Source: Tremella fuciformis | Taxonomy: Eukaryota > Basidiomycota > Tremellomycetes > Tremellales > Tremellaceae | NCBI GenBank assembly: GCA_032768795.1 | Contig: CP136493.1 | Location: 1,488,001-1,552,000, forward strand | Length of the DNA: 64,000 bases | Direction of reading: 5' to 3' | Part shown: positions 1 through 17,374 of the stretch, piece after piece | How positions within the stretch are numbered: position 1 is the first letter of the stretch | Layout: every line of letters starts with the position of its first letter | The notes under the pieces: generated by a model | The model's database searches: none | What the model was told of the DNA's origin: nothing | What the model saw: the letters and a program-made list of their open reading frames with translations, nothing else | Translations under genes and position numbers: made by a program

Positions 1-2
1 TT

Positions 3-127
3 GGGCAGATGGAAGATGACCGGGACGGTCACGTCAACGGGACAGGCGTGCTGCTGACGTCGGACAAGAAGCGAACATTGCAAGCCAATAACGCCGGTGA
101 TCCGAAATGTGTGCTCTTCCTCGGTTG
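3..127 (+). CDS. possible C-terminal end of an unidentified gene
   Basis: Reading frame 3 is open from the window edge to a TGA at 125-127 and would encode about 41 residues, ending C-V-L-F-L-G. It contains a short acidic patch and a lysine-rich stretch. The other two plus frames stop within the first 60 bases. Nothing in it identifies a family, and the rest of the gene would lie outside the window. It could equally be chance open sequence, so the call is weak. Confidence 0.3.
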
Positions 128-623
128 ATGCTGCGATATCATTGATGAGTCAGGTCTTGCCGCCCAATGGGGCGCAGAAATTGGTGCCGATCACGCGGGC
201 GTGATGTATTCGTGCAAATCAGCAGTATCAGGAACTCTGAGAAAGGCGAAGCTGCTCTGTGAGTGGACCGGTCCTGCTGCCAGCTGACACCATAAGGGCT
301 GTTCGTCCCGAGTACAACGGTCAATGCTACTTGCGGTGAGCCCTCAGTCGATCACGCCCGGTGCGTCGGCGTCTGCTCCATTGTGGCGCTCGACCATCTG
401 CTCGACCAGCCAGCTCGAGCGCTCAGCGCCAATGGGACGGCAATGCGCCTCGACTACGGCAATCACCCTGAGGGCGTGCAGATGAGTGCCTGGCAGGACG
501 ACATCTCGTTTCTCTGGGAAGTCTGGGCATTCTAGCGACAATCCGGAGGCGCCTCTCCGGGTCGCTCTTTTGTCATCAATCATGCAGGTCATGAGGTCGT
601 ATACGAGAGGGGTCGTCATGTAA
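128..623. other. intergenic, no gene supported
   Basis: This stretch lies between the possible edge fragment and the stop codon of EXO84. It contains one ATG-started open frame of 100 codons on the minus strand (344-646), which begins inside the last EXO84 exon in another frame. No known domain, splice continuation or promoter spacing supports it, so it is not called as a gene. Confidence 0.5.
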
Positions 624-3174
624 TCATCGGAGACCATCTTCATCATCCTGGGGTGTGCGAGAGCGAGATGAGGCGCTTGGCGTTCGTCTAGCGATGCGTG
701 GTGGAACGAGCCCAGGCGTATCTGGCATATCCGAGGGCGATAGCAGGTCTCTAGGCCGAGATCGGATGGCTAAAGGCGCCGTCACTTTAGCTCCTTCGTC
801 CAGATCGTTTTCAGGTGGCATCGGCGTGTTGAAAGAGCCGACAAATGGTGAAGGTTCGTATTGGTAGATGGCTCCCGGTGTCGGAGCGGCGAAGGATGGC
901 TCGTCGAAAATGTTGCTTTGGGGGCGATTAGGATCAGAGGAAGGTGGTTGGAGCAGAGTAGACAAGAGGAAAGTAAAGTCAAGACCAGCGTCACGGAGCA
1001 GCTATACGTCAGATGGAGCATCTCCACATGCCGTACATACCTTGCGGTTATGCGAGGCTACCACTTTCAGGCACTCGTCCGCAATACCATGTTCGATAGT
1101 CGATGCAAAGACCTGTCGACGGAACATATCGGCAAACTCTTCGATCTGGGCCTTTGCCCAAGTGATAAAGCCTGCTAATCAACTCGAGTCGAGGGAGATC
1201 TGCGGACTCACCAGAAGCCAAGCGGTTATCCTCAAAGGCGGCTCTATACCATTCGCTAGTATGTCGCACGATCGTGAAGCACACAATGGACAATTCGCTG
1301 ATGTATATACTGATGTCGCCCTCGCATTTGATGCCCCTCACTCGTTTGAGCATGATATCTTTTCGCGCTTTGAGGAACGTGTCCCTAGCCAGATCAGGCC
1401 GATCCAGCTTCAGAAGATAGCCGACGAGCCGAACCGCCTGAGCCTTCTTGATATCTGGCGAAGACAGATCATGAGCAATTTGATTCACAAGGTTGGGTCG
1501 CAGATGATCCATCCTCGCTTGTAGAATGGCCTGGGCAGAAGGATGTGCCGCAAAGGTCTTGAGCAGATCTTGTCCTTTGAGGATGAGTTTCAGAGATTCG
1601 TCCCAATCCCTTGTCGCAATAGCCATGGTGAGCTCGTCCCCATACTCGTCAATCCATCGAAGGTCTTTGGTATCCGCCAACGAGATGCCGATAGTGGACA
1701 AAGGACGAGACGCGCTCAGTATGCCACTCGCCGGTCGATTGGTCGCGCCCCCCTGATGTATGAGCGCCACGCATCTAGTCATAGAAATGAGTATACTTCT
1801 CCAAGCCACATGGTCTTCCGCCTCTCCTGCTCCTTCTCGCTCTCTTTGCGCTTCTTCTCGCTGAGCTCCTGGGAAACCTGGCGGAACGCGCCGAGCAACG
1901 CTTTCTTATCCTCGGGCCGAGATGTGCGGTAAATGCAAACTTCCTTGTTCCGCTTGATCTTGAGCGCGTTGGTCAGGTCACCGCTGTCCTTGACGTCCAC
2001 CACTACCAGGTCCGCCAGCACCCAGCATCTCTCAGCCACCATTCTTCCTCGATCCCTCTCCTTGTCTTCTAGGCCGCCTGGTGCGACTTTCGTCCGCCTT
2101 CGGCCGGCGATCAAGAGCAAATCGCTGAGCAAGAACAGGCTGACACTCTGCTTCGCCTTGTAGGTTGCGGCATTGAGCTCAACGAAATGATGTGTTTCGA
2201 AGACCAGGTGTCGACCGGGTACAATAGGGAGATATTTCTGCGATCCCTCGACGGTGGACCACAAGTTGGTGATCTGACTCTTGTACAGCTGCTGAAGATC
2301 GGCCACAGAGTTGCGCTGCGTGCGCCTGCGCTCAAGGTTACCATTCTTGTCCAAAGTAGGCGCGAGAGTTGCCTCCATACCCATGAGCTGCGGCAGGTCC
2401 TTCCATTGGGCCAGAAGGTCCTTGAGCTCGAGCATGTCGTTCTCCAGAGTCCCGATTTCTTTGGATATTGTCACAAACTCGGCGTAACTGTGTATGAGCA
2501 CGACCCATCCTCGAGATCCCGGGCATACTTTTTGAACACATTTCTCTGCAGCTCCTTCGCGTTCGCCTCTTTCTTTCGCATCAGAGCTGCGCGGAATCGC
2601 TTCTTCTCGTCCTCATCGGCGCCAGCCAGCGTCCGTCGGAGGAAAGCGTTCACATCCAGGCCATCCTTCTCCAGCTCTTCCAGGTCCCATTCGTCCTCGC
2701 GCGTGAGATCGGCTGCACCCCTTCGTCGGATCTGCTCGTCCTGCACTGTGCTTCGGTCACCGAACCCCACGCCATATGATCCGAAGCCGCTCTGCGCAAA
2801 CTCTGGCGAGCCAAACTGTCCAAACTTGGATTCGCCGACGTCGTCAATGTCGTCCTCCACCTCTGCATCGGTCAGGGGCGCAGCGACCTGCAATTGCCGT
2901 TGATACGGGTCTACCGAAAGGAAGTCCGCATTCTGCATCGGCATTGGCGGGGCTTGGTCAAAGAGCTGCTCTCCAGGGGCATATCTAATGGTCAAATTGG
3001 GCGACATCAGCCAGATGAAGGGGCTCACCGCATAGACAGGCGTTTCTTGATGGCATCGCCCACGCGGGACTTGCGAGCATCTCGCCTGCGTTCAGTGTCG
3101 CTGGGCTGTTGACGAGGACCGGTCGCTAAAGGCTGCGAGCGTACCGCCGCTGATGGTCGGCGCAAGGAAGCCAT
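624..3174 (-). CDS. EXO84: exocyst complex component Exo84
   Basis: This is a subunit of the octameric exocyst, which tethers secretory vesicles to the plasma membrane and is a Rho/Rab effector. Six exons join cleanly into about 780 residues. The introns, read from the start, are about 44, 41, 44, 40 and 39 bases long. Order along the protein: a basic N-terminus; a segment V-F-K-N-Y-A-E-F-V followed by I-S-K-E-I and a short coiled coil; a PH-like domain (around F-L-L-S-D-L-L-L-I-A); then the helical cullin-repeat-like C-terminal half (F-I-T-W-A-K-A-Q-I-E-E-F and L-L-R-D-A-G-L-D-F). The tail is low-complexity and rich in Ser and Pro. The apparent frame shift near 2500 is resolved by the 41-base intron, which restores the family-conserved N-Y-A-E-F. 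The start at 3174 was chosen because the next upstream in-frame codons read into the divergent promoter. Confidence 0.93.
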
Positions 3175-3398
3175 CTTGAGCCTATAGCTAGCCCCGCCCG
3201 CCAGACAGGTAGATAGCAATGCGAGAAGTAAGTGGTCCGACCCGGTCACCGATGACGCGGGATGACTTTGTATACCGTGGGAAACATCGGCAAACTATCT
3301 GAACACGGCGAGCACCGACGTTCTGGTGATGAACCGCGTCTCTCAGCGACCCTCCTTGACGGCTGGTCCTTGGTGTCTCCCTTTGTTCGATCTTGATC
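3175..3398. promoter_or_regulatory. shared divergent promoter EXO84 / TRAX
   Basis: These 224 bases separate two divergent start codons and must hold both 5' leaders and promoters. I see no clear TATA box or repeated factor site. Confidence 0.5.
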
Positions 3399-4514
3399 AT
3401 GGCAGACGTGGCAATGGCCGAGTCGTCGGCGGCGGCGATGTCGCGGCGAGAGCACCTCTTGCGGACATTCGAATCATATAGAGCCGAGCTTGACGCCGAT
3501 GTGAGCAATTCTCACTTCGAGCCCATGACTGGCGGTCTGGGATCACGCGATGATGCAAAGACAGGACGCTGACCGCCAGAACGAGAGACGAGAAAGACTC
3601 ATCATCACGTCAAGATCAATCACCCAATTATCGAAGAAACTCATCTTCCACCTGCACCGCGGTGCGACAGCGGCCTCCCCAGCCGCCTTGCAGAAGACCT
3701 TGAAGGAGGCGCGTAATAAGGACAGGGATATTCATTCTTTATTTGTAAAGATACGAGACGAGCTTCGCTCGGTTGAAGGACATGACCAGGGGTGGAAGTG
3801 GCATCGCCAGGTGTGAGTCTCAGTCCCGCAGCAGGAGCCGTGTCCTGATCAACAGGTCACCAGGGCTGGAGGAGTACATCGAGGGGGTGTCGTTCTTGCA
3901 CTATCTAGAGAAAGGCGAACTCATCTCGCCTCAAGAGGTACAGCGCTGGGTCTCAGACAGCGAGACCGGTCAGCCGGTCAGCGAGCTCAACCCTCTGGCA
4001 GAGTGCGACTTATGTGCAGCTCGTCGTTGTCACTTCGGAAGACTACGTGCTTGGAATATCTGATCTGACTGGAGAGCTCATGCGCTATGCGACGAATGGT
4101 ACGTCAGCCCCTTCCGAGGACGAAGCTAACGCTGACGACAAGCGCTCAGCACGGGCGATCACGAGACCCCTTTGGCCGTCTGCCAATTTGTGCGGAGCGT
4201 CAAGTCTCGTCAGTCATCTTCGCGCTGGCCAACTCACTCAGCTCATCCATCAGGCTTTGACCAGATCCCACCACACCTCGTGTTCAAGCTCAGCAAAAAG
4301 CAAGAAGAGACCAATCGATCGTTGGAGAAGATCGAGCGGGGTGAGTGACCAAAGGAAGCTTTGCGCATCGTCAATTGATTGAGCAGTATGTTATGCCCTG
4401 CGATTGCGTTTGCTGGAATTCGCAGATCGACCAGACATCCTTAGGCAGATGGCCAAACGAGCTCTGGACGACGCTGCAGATCCGGGCGGCAGGGAGGACC
4501 GAGGCGAAGATTGA
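3399..4514 (+). CDS. TSNAX: translin-associated factor X (TRAX), translin family
   Basis: TRAX pairs with translin to form the C3PO endoribonuclease, which acts on small RNAs and tRNA fragments. Exon 1 (3399-3500) leads into R-S-I-T-Q-L-S-K-K-L-I-F-H-L-H-R and a long helix ending in R-D-E-L-R-S-V-E-G. Next comes the family signature P-G-L-E-E-Y-I-E followed by S-F-L-H-Y-L. After that is E-D-Y-V-L-G-I-S-D-L-T-G-E-L-M-R-Y-A, the part of the family that in TRAX carries catalytic acidic residues. The last exons give F-V-R-S-V-K and a C-terminal helix ending E-D at 4514. Clear introns are 3501-3579 and 3813-3855, and at least three more follow. The start has A at -3 and G at +4. Translin itself is a relative, but the D-L-T-G-E-L-M-R block and the length of roughly 260 residues fit TRAX better. 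Confidence 0.88.
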
Positions 4515-4781
4515 TATACATCCTCTCATCCCCTCGAAGAGAGTCTTGCATGTCTGGGCACCTTTTTCTACCTTGGTGACCTTGATGACCACGTATCTCA
4601 TGTATATCTTGAAAGCCCCCCATGGCCCAGTGCTGGAATGGCTCATCCGCCTCGTCGGATATTGCCACAAGCGGATCGCCACTGAAACGCGCCCATTCCA
4701 CATATCCTCCTTCTTTTGCCTCTCGTCCACGCTTCTACGCTTCATCCCAAGTCCAGTGCGGAGGTCAAGGGGTGATACAGC

Positions 4782-5922
<1,141 letters not shown>

Positions 5923-6070
5923 GTCCGTTGTCCGTCGTCTCGCCATTACCTACTCTGCTTCACGCTGGCATACACCCATAGACAGAGCCGAAGAGCATAC
6001 AGTATACATGCAACTGATGACTATGCCATGATGGAGATGATGATGATGTGCAAGACGCAATGAAATGAAA

Positions 6071-11101
<5,031 letters not shown>

Positions 11102-11807
11102 GATGCCAGTGCTATCCAGAAGCAAATACGAGAGCGCCTAACAGTGCTTTCGTGCAGCTCTGCTCGGCTCTTGTGCGCCCGCCCGACGTCACCGCGATCC
11201 TGTCTTGTGCTGAGTCGTGAAAGTCTGATGCAGGTTGTGACATCGTTCTGACTTTCAATCCAGGCACAGGAGCAGCGTTGTTCGAGCCTGCCACTTAAGT
11301 GATGTCTGATGCTCCTCTCTAAGTCCCTCCTGTTGCATCGCTCGCATCTAGCTAGGGTATGCCATCGCCTACATGCACATGTACCAGAGACCAGTGACTG
11401 TTCATCGTGATTAATGCATTGCGCTTGGAATGACTATTTGCTCTGAAAGGCGGATCTTTCTTGTCCACATGGCGAGGCCTTCATCAGAGACGGTGACAAA
11501 TATGCTTAACCCGCGCTCTACAGCTATTTGAGGCGTCTGAGCTCTCTATGCTGAGTGTTCCGCGCTGCGCTGTTCTCAGGGTGTGCGACCACAGAGTCAG
11601 ACGTTTCTGAGACCATCACGTCGACCCAGACTCTGGAGCATGCCACACTCGAGAGAATTTGATCCCGCTGCAACGAGATCCAAGAGTAGCCGTGTTTCAC
11701 TCAAAGCTGTGATCGACTTCACTCTCTTCTCCTACCATCACAACAATCCCGCCGTTTGTCACTTGATCAACAGCGGACGCACCTGAGAAGTCGCCTCTGG
11801 ACGTAGC
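11102..11807. promoter_or_regulatory. divergent promoter region RPO31 / CAF40
   Basis: This 706-base gap lies between the start codons of RPO31 (-) and CAF40 (+). Open frames here are short, and none has recognisable protein features. It should contain both promoters. I see no strong repeat or known element. Confidence 0.5.
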
Positions 11808-13270
11808 ATGTTCCATAACCGACCGCCCACAGCGCCCCCCACACCCGACAACGCCGATCCATCTACCTCCTGGGCTCAAGCAGGACACCATCTCGCCGTC
11901 TCCAATCTCGCCGTCTCCAATCTCGCCCCACCCAGTCAGAGCGGGTCAGCAGGCGCGTCGACCAGAGCTCAAGGCTGGATGTACGATCCGTCCATTCGCC
12001 AGCCCACCTACCTTCCCGATCCGAGCGGCACATCACGTCAACAGGGCAATATGGCCGGCCTTGGAGGTTTCACCGAACCCCCTTCGCGCGCCACGCCGAC
12101 GGGAGTCCCTCAGGCCGGTCCACAAGCACAGACCCCCCTCCTTCTCAACAACCTGGCGCAACACTTGAACAACCCGCCAGGCCCTACCGGTCATCCTGGG
12201 CAGTATGGCGGCGGAGCGGCTCAAGGTCAAGGTCAAGGAGGCATGCAGCAGACGGGCAAGCTGCTTTTGCTGCCGAACGGGGCCACGCCTCCGCCCGGAA
12301 GTGAAGAGGAGAAGATATATGTCTTGATTGCCGAGCTGCTCGACCCAGAAACGAGGGAGACGGCGCTGCTGGAGCTCAGCAAGAAGCGGGAGATGTACGA
12401 GGACTTGGCCCTGGTCTTGTGGGGCGGATTTGGTGAGTGTCTAGATGAACAATCGATTTGGCGGCGGATCCTGGTAACATGCTGACTGTAGGCATCATGT
12501 CCTCCCTTCTCATTGAGATCGTCAACGTGTACCCGGCCATGTCACCTCCAACCCTCACCGCCCATGCTTCCAATCGCGTCTGCAATGCGCTCGCTCTGCT
12601 GCAATGCGTAGCCAGTCATGCCGACACGAGGAGCCTCTTCTTGAATGGTGAGCACGCTTTACACAAGCCTGTGCAACTGCTCACGGTTAGCTCATATCCC
12701 GCTATTCCTCTATCCCTTCCTCAACACGACCTCAAAGACACGACCTTTCGAGTACCTGCGGTTGACCTCGCTTGGCGTCATTGGCGCGTTGGTCAAACAG
12801 AACGACAACTCGGATGTGATCAACTTCCTTCTGTCGACCGAGATCATTCCGCTATGCCTGCGCATCATGGAGACGGGTTCGGAGTTGAGCAAGACCGTCG
12901 CCATCTTCATTGTGCAGAAGATCCTCCTCGACGACCTCGGCCTGCAGTACATCTGCCAGACCTACGAGCGTTTCTACGCGGTTGGCACCGTTCTCGCCAA
13001 CATGGTATCGGCCCTCGTGGAGAGCCAAGCCGTCCGACTGCTGAAGCACGTCGTCAGGTGCTACCTGCGGATGAGCGACAACCCGAGGTGAGTCATCTCC
13101 CAAATGATCAAAGTGCAGCTCTGACTGGAAGGGCTCGTGAGGCACTCAAAGCCTGCCTGCCGGAAGCTCTTCGCGACGGAACCTTCACCGGTCTGCTCAA
13201 AGGCGACATTGTCACCAAGCGGTGCCTCGCAAGTCTGCTGCACAATCTCGATGATCGCCGCGATGTCTAG
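11808..13270 (+). CDS. CAF40: CCR4-NOT complex subunit 9 (Caf40/Rcd1)
   Basis: This is a scaffold subunit of the CCR4-NOT deadenylase, which shortens mRNA poly(A) tails and docks repressors. The first 160 or so residues are low-complexity (Pro, Gly, Gln, Ser), including a small tandem repeat L-A-V-S-N. From [15 protein letters not shown] the armadillo-repeat domain begins: [50 protein letters not shown] and [10 protein letters not shown]. It is nearly invariant across eukaryotes and ends in a basic L-L-H-N-L segment. Three introns (about 12433, 12645 and 13089) are removed. The start is the first ATG of the open frame. Only the N-terminal extension is unusual in length. Confidence 0.95.
11891..11926 (+). 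repeat. short tandem repeat in CAF40 N-terminus
   Basis: Two perfect 15-base units plus a partial third, each beginning ctcgccgtctcc, encode L-A-V-S-N repeats in the disordered N-terminal region of CAF40. The repeat stays in frame. Confidence 0.8.
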
Positions 13271-13753
13271 ACAATTCGTATCACTTTCTCATGCTTTTCG
13301 ACGACTGTTCATCTTTCGCATTATCCCCCACTTACGATTATCAAAATCCTCGTCTGGACGCCTCGGCCGGTCATATCATTGCATTGACTCGTGTCATCCA
13401 TCTCATTCCGGTGCGGGGTGGTCCATCTGTGCTGTATGTAGATCATCATTTCAACTCGATGCATTCAAAGGCCAAAGGCCACTTTGTGTTACTATCAATG
13501 GTACTTGGACCGCGCTAAAGGGGTACACGGGGACCGCTCTGACCTCCACCCTCAACTCGTGCCCTCGCTCGCGGTGTCCGTCTCCCCGGTGAGAACGAGA
13601 ACGCCGACCTTTGGGCACTAATGCTCGGCCATCATCACTTATCCCTCTGCTAGGCCAGATCGAGACCCGCACACTGTACTGTAGCCCGTCCCCTGTATTC
13701 TCTGTATCATACATCTCTTCCACCCAGCCAACACACCTCACGCACGCACGAAG
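13271..13753. other. intergenic, 3' end of CAF40 and promoter of the F-box gene
   Basis: This is 483 bases between two tandem plus-strand genes. No open frame with protein-like composition is seen. The last 60 bases before the ATG at 13754 are CA- and CT-rich, as expected for a 5' leader. Confidence 0.5.
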
Positions 13754-15788
13754 ATGGCTTCAACTCAAGCAGCGCCCGAGGCGCCGGCCCACCCCTTCTC
13801 GCCGCCGACACACAGCAACGAGGTCGACCTCGACTCGGCCAAGCGCCCAGATCCCAGCGGCTCGCTCTCCCCGTCGTCCGCGCCGCTCGTGCGCAAATTG
13901 GAGCAGACGGCTTTCGACGATCGGCACGAGCATGGGCGTCAGAAGCGCAGGACCGTATCGCGATCGCGATCGCCGACGGCTGGTCCCGTCGCTTCTGGGT
14001 CGGGCGGATCGGCGATGGACGTGGACGTGGGCGCGGACGAAGATGGCGTCTACTCTTCGCTGAGCCAAGGGGCCAGTCAGCTGCAGAGCGCTCTGCTGCG
14101 CGCGCCGATAGAGGTGTGTCCCACCTCCTCTGCCTTGAAGCTGGGCTGACGCCAGATTGTCCATCGTGTGCTGTGGTGTTCTGCCGTGGCGGACCCGCCG
14201 TCGCTCGCCTCTGCCGCTCGCACATGCAAGAGCCTGCGATCGTACATCTACAACGTGCGCCATTCGCTACCTAACCTGGCGAAGAAGCTGACCCGCAGAA
14301 CCCCGAGCAGACGTTGTGGCGAGACGTCCACCTTCAGATGTACGACGACCCGCGGCGCGCCGGCGCCTTCGCCGCCCCGCGCATGGATATAGACTGGGCG
14401 CAGCGCGTGCGCGACCGCCAGCTCGTCCAGTGCATCATGCAGTGGCCGCCCGACCGGTGGTCCGAGCTCCCAGCGCACCTCGACCTCATCTGCGACACGC
14501 TGCTCGACATGTACCTCGACCTGCCCGCCTCGCCGCACCCGGACGAGCCGTCTCCGCTCGCGCGGGAAGAGACGGCCAACAGCGCGATGCTCGAGGAGAT
14601 GCTGCGCTCCGACGTGTTCAAGCACATTGTCTTGCACCTCTCTACGCGCGAGACGCGCCCGCTGCTGCGGCCGCTCAGCGAGCAGCCGGGCAACCCGAAT
14701 CGGCGGAGCAGGAAGGAGGTCATCAATCCCAAGCTGTCCAGGCTGCACGCGCTCCTCCCGCCCGAGTTCAGCCAGGAGATCGTCGCGCATCGACATCACC
14801 GTGGCTTCCTGCGCGAGGTGGTGTACAACTCGGCAAACTACCAGCAGCGCAACGAGTGGGCGCCGCTCACGCCCGAGGGTAAGGTGGACTGGGTCTTGGT
14901 CGACGCCATTGCTTCGGTCATGAGTCAGTATTTGGCCTTCTGGCCCTCTCGATGGTGCTGCGCTGACTGAATCGCAGTGGCCAACGCGCGAGACGTGTGG
15001 ATGATGGGCGAAGATACGTGGCTCAAAGCCGTCTCGCCGTTATCGTACGGCTTGGAGCCGGTGCGCGGATGGGGCTTCAACGACCTGCGTCGACCAGAGA
15101 GCGACGATGGCCGGGTGTGGGACTGGGCCGGTGTAACCGGGAGGTGGTATGGCTCGTACGCGTTTGTCGACTACGCCGACTGGATCGCCCTGAACGAGCC
15201 GCGTCTCATCCAGCTCCGCAGGCAAATGAACAACCTCGACCTCTCGCGATACCACGAGGCGCTTGGCGATCTGATGCATTTCGACCTCGTCATTGACGAT
15301 CCTCCTGCCACCGTGGGTGGCTCGGCCTCGAGCAGTCGCGCGCACACGCCGACTCATGTCGAGCATGACCACTTTTTCTCGCGCTCGTCCCGACTCTCGC
15401 CGCCGCGCTCGGACGACGGCGAAGAGGCTCTCTCAACGTCCCTTCCGACGTCCGACCTCCTGCCGCCCATCTACTTCCACGGCCGGTCGGCACAGCAGTC
15501 AGGCAGTCTCACGTACCCTGCCGCAGCGCCCATGACGAGTATACGTGGTGTGGTCAGGCTGACAGCGGACGACCCGCCGCAGGTGCGATGGACGGTGATG
15601 ATCCGGTATGGCGGCGAGGACCGCTGGAAGCTCGAGTGCGTGCAGCTCGGCGGACGCGGCAGCAAGCGTGGCTACGTGGGGGTGAGTCTGTCTTGAGCGC
15701 AGGTGATAAGTGCTGATGGCAGATATGGACCGATGCGGCCAAGGAAGAACACACGCCAAACGGCCCGGTGTGGTATTGGAAGCCGTAA
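13754..15788 (+). CDS. F-box protein, substrate unknown
   Basis: The N-terminal 115 residues are disordered, with Ser-Arg and Pro-rich patches. Across the first intron the protein reads A-P-I-E-I-V-H-R-V-L-W, then S-L-A-S-A-A-R-T-C-K-S-L-R-S-Y-I-Y. After a 47-base intron (GTGCGC to CGCAG) it continues N-P-E-Q-T-L-W-R-D-V-H-L. That is the helix pattern of an F-box followed by the usual L-W-R. F-box proteins recruit substrates to SCF ubiquitin ligases through Skp1. The remaining 450 residues show no known repeat. The segment G-L-E-P-V-R-G-W-G-F-N-D-L-R and a C-terminal domain with R-W-T-V-M-I-R-Y-G-G, then G-Y-V-G-I-W-T-D-A and G-P-V-W-Y-W-K-P, look like a folded beta-rich recognition domain. 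The last exon begins near 15722. Gene ends and splice sites are well supported; the function is inferred from the F-box alone. Confidence 0.75.
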
Positions 15789-16207
15789 GCTCCCAGGTTG
15801 TACAGCATCTGGTGTCACGATGTACAGCACATATGAGACCAGACAACTAGCGCGGACATGAAACACCTGCCACCTCTTTGAGTATGGCGGGTGAGATGAC
15901 ATGTCATGTGGGATGGTATGTTTCAAGCATACTTCGGATGAGGGAGACGGAAACGGCGACGGGCCCGATCAATATTCAGTTTGAATACAGTCAGGTCAGG
16001 TCCAGCCTGTTCCTTCATCTGCCGCCACCAGCCCTCCCAACCCAATCCAATCCGACAGAAGTCGGTCGTGTGGGAACACGACCTCGTCGGTCGTCGTTCT
16101 GGAGGATGCCAAGGAAAGGAGGGGGACATGGGATGGCCGATGATGTGAGCGCTGGCCGGTGGGCCGATGCATAAGAAGCATGGAAGCAGCATGCGGCGAT
16201 GCGACGC

Positions 16208-16276
16208 GATGCGATGAGATGAACAAAGAGATATGAGATCCAAAGGACTTGCTGCTTTGGATGATGCGATGAGATG
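16208..16276. repeat. direct repeat - hairpin - direct repeat
   Basis: A 14-base sequence, GATGCGATGAGATG, occurs perfectly at 16208-16221 and 16263-16276. Between the copies is a perfect 8-base inverted repeat, ATCCAAAG at 16238-16245 and CTTTGGAT at 16255-16262, with a 9-base loop. The composition is not simple-sequence across the hairpin. Its role is unknown. Confidence 0.7.
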
Positions 16277-16601
16277 GGAGATCTATCACACGTAACACGT
16301 CGAAGAGGACAACGTACACCGAACGACGCGACCGACGCCGGACGGGATGGCGCTAAATTAGTGCAGTTTCCCGTATCTGCATCTCGCAATCGGTGCTGCT
16401 GCGGCATCGCAGACTACGGCCTGTGTCCTGGTCTGGTCTGCGGGCCGTAGCGTCTCCGAAGAGCACATGGGCGCCAGGCCTTTGATGCGATGCCGTTCCC
16501 ATTCCAAGAAAGGGGGTGCGAGGGGTGCAACAGGCGATTGATGTAAGGATGCTGACTCGGACGTGGAATGCCCCCGACGACAGCTTGTTGCTCCTTCCTT
16601 G

Positions 16602-16632
16602 CCCCCTCCCCCCCGCCCCCCCCCCCCCTCCC
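16602..16632. repeat. poly-C tract
   Basis: This is a run of about 31 bases that is almost entirely C, interrupted by single T and G bases. It lies in the non-coding stretch between the F-box and zinc-finger genes. Confidence 0.85.
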
Positions 16633-17105
16633 TGCTGCTCTGGGCGGCTCATCGCCTCCCCCGTGCACCCTCTTCTTGCCATACCAGGGAGTCGCTGCTC
16701 GCCGACCAGTGCATAGCCAGCCTGTCATGCCTCGCCACGGACTGGGCACCCGTCAAAGTGGCGGCCACGCGGTCTCGACGGCGCTCAGGGTCCCGTTCGG
16801 CCGGAGTGGAGCTTGCGCCTCGATCGCCCTTGTCCCCCCTTCCTCTCCCCCTTGGGCCTCTCCTCCCCTGCTGTCGGGAGCACGGACCGCTTTATTCAAT
16901 CATGATGCGTTTTCAGGTTAGCGCGGCACGGATACTCTAGTCCCTGACCCCTCCTTTTCCCCTTCTCGTGGCAAGCAGGGCAGCTGCCTGTGCGGCGGGC
17001 GGGCGTGGTCCGTCGACATTTTACCCTTCTGCCGCCTACGACCCCCACCCTTCTCCCCCTTCCACCGCCGCCACTGCACAAGCAAACGAACAAACGGTAA
17101 TCTAA

Positions 17106-17374
17106 TTACTCTACTACACCCTACCCCGGCACTCCTCGCCTCAAACTACTCTACTCCAGCTGCGAGAGAGAGACATTGGCCGTCAATTACGGCGTCCCCC
17201 CTCCCTCCTTCTCTCGCGACGTCGTACTGTACCTCGCTCGGCAAACGGCTGTTGACGGAAGCATTACTCTAGAGTAACAAGGGATACCCCGCGTGACAGG
17301 TGGAGCTAGTGTGATCGACGACCCTCCCATCTCCCATCTTCCACCCCTCTCTCAAACGAGTTTACTCTTACTCT
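17106..17374. promoter_or_regulatory. cluster of TTACTCT elements with a 14-base palindrome
   Basis: The heptamer TTACTCT occurs at 17106-17112, 17264-17270, 17362-17368 and 17368-17374. Its inverse AGAGTAA is at 17271-17277. The two central copies form the perfect palindrome TTACTCTAGAGTAA (17264-17277). They lie 660-930 bases upstream of the chosen start of the zinc-finger gene. Binding-site function is inferred from clustering and symmetry only. Confidence 0.4.

Noticed and set aside
344..646. 100-codon minus-strand frame starting inside the last EXO84 exon
   Set aside because: No known domain, start overlapping another gene in a different frame, and no splice continuation. It is left as unassigned.
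868..1524. 218-codon plus-strand frame over EXO84
   Set aside because: The minus strand here encodes conserved Exo84 helices with well-formed splice sites. The antisense frame has no family features.
2498..2540. Apparent frameshift in EXO84
   Set aside because: A 41-base intron (GTATGC to ACACAG) restores the family sequence N-Y-A-E-F-V exactly, so the gene is intact.
14316..14882. 188-codon Ala/Arg-rich plus-strand frame overlapping the F-box gene
   Set aside because: Its composition (Ala, Arg, Pro only) is a shift of the GC-rich true frame, which encodes an ordered protein with a sensible splice pattern.
15868..17090. Several 85-130 codon frames in the gene-free stretch on both strands
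   Set aside because: Low-complexity, mutually overlapping, without conserved motifs or plausible splice partners, and partly over the poly-C tract.
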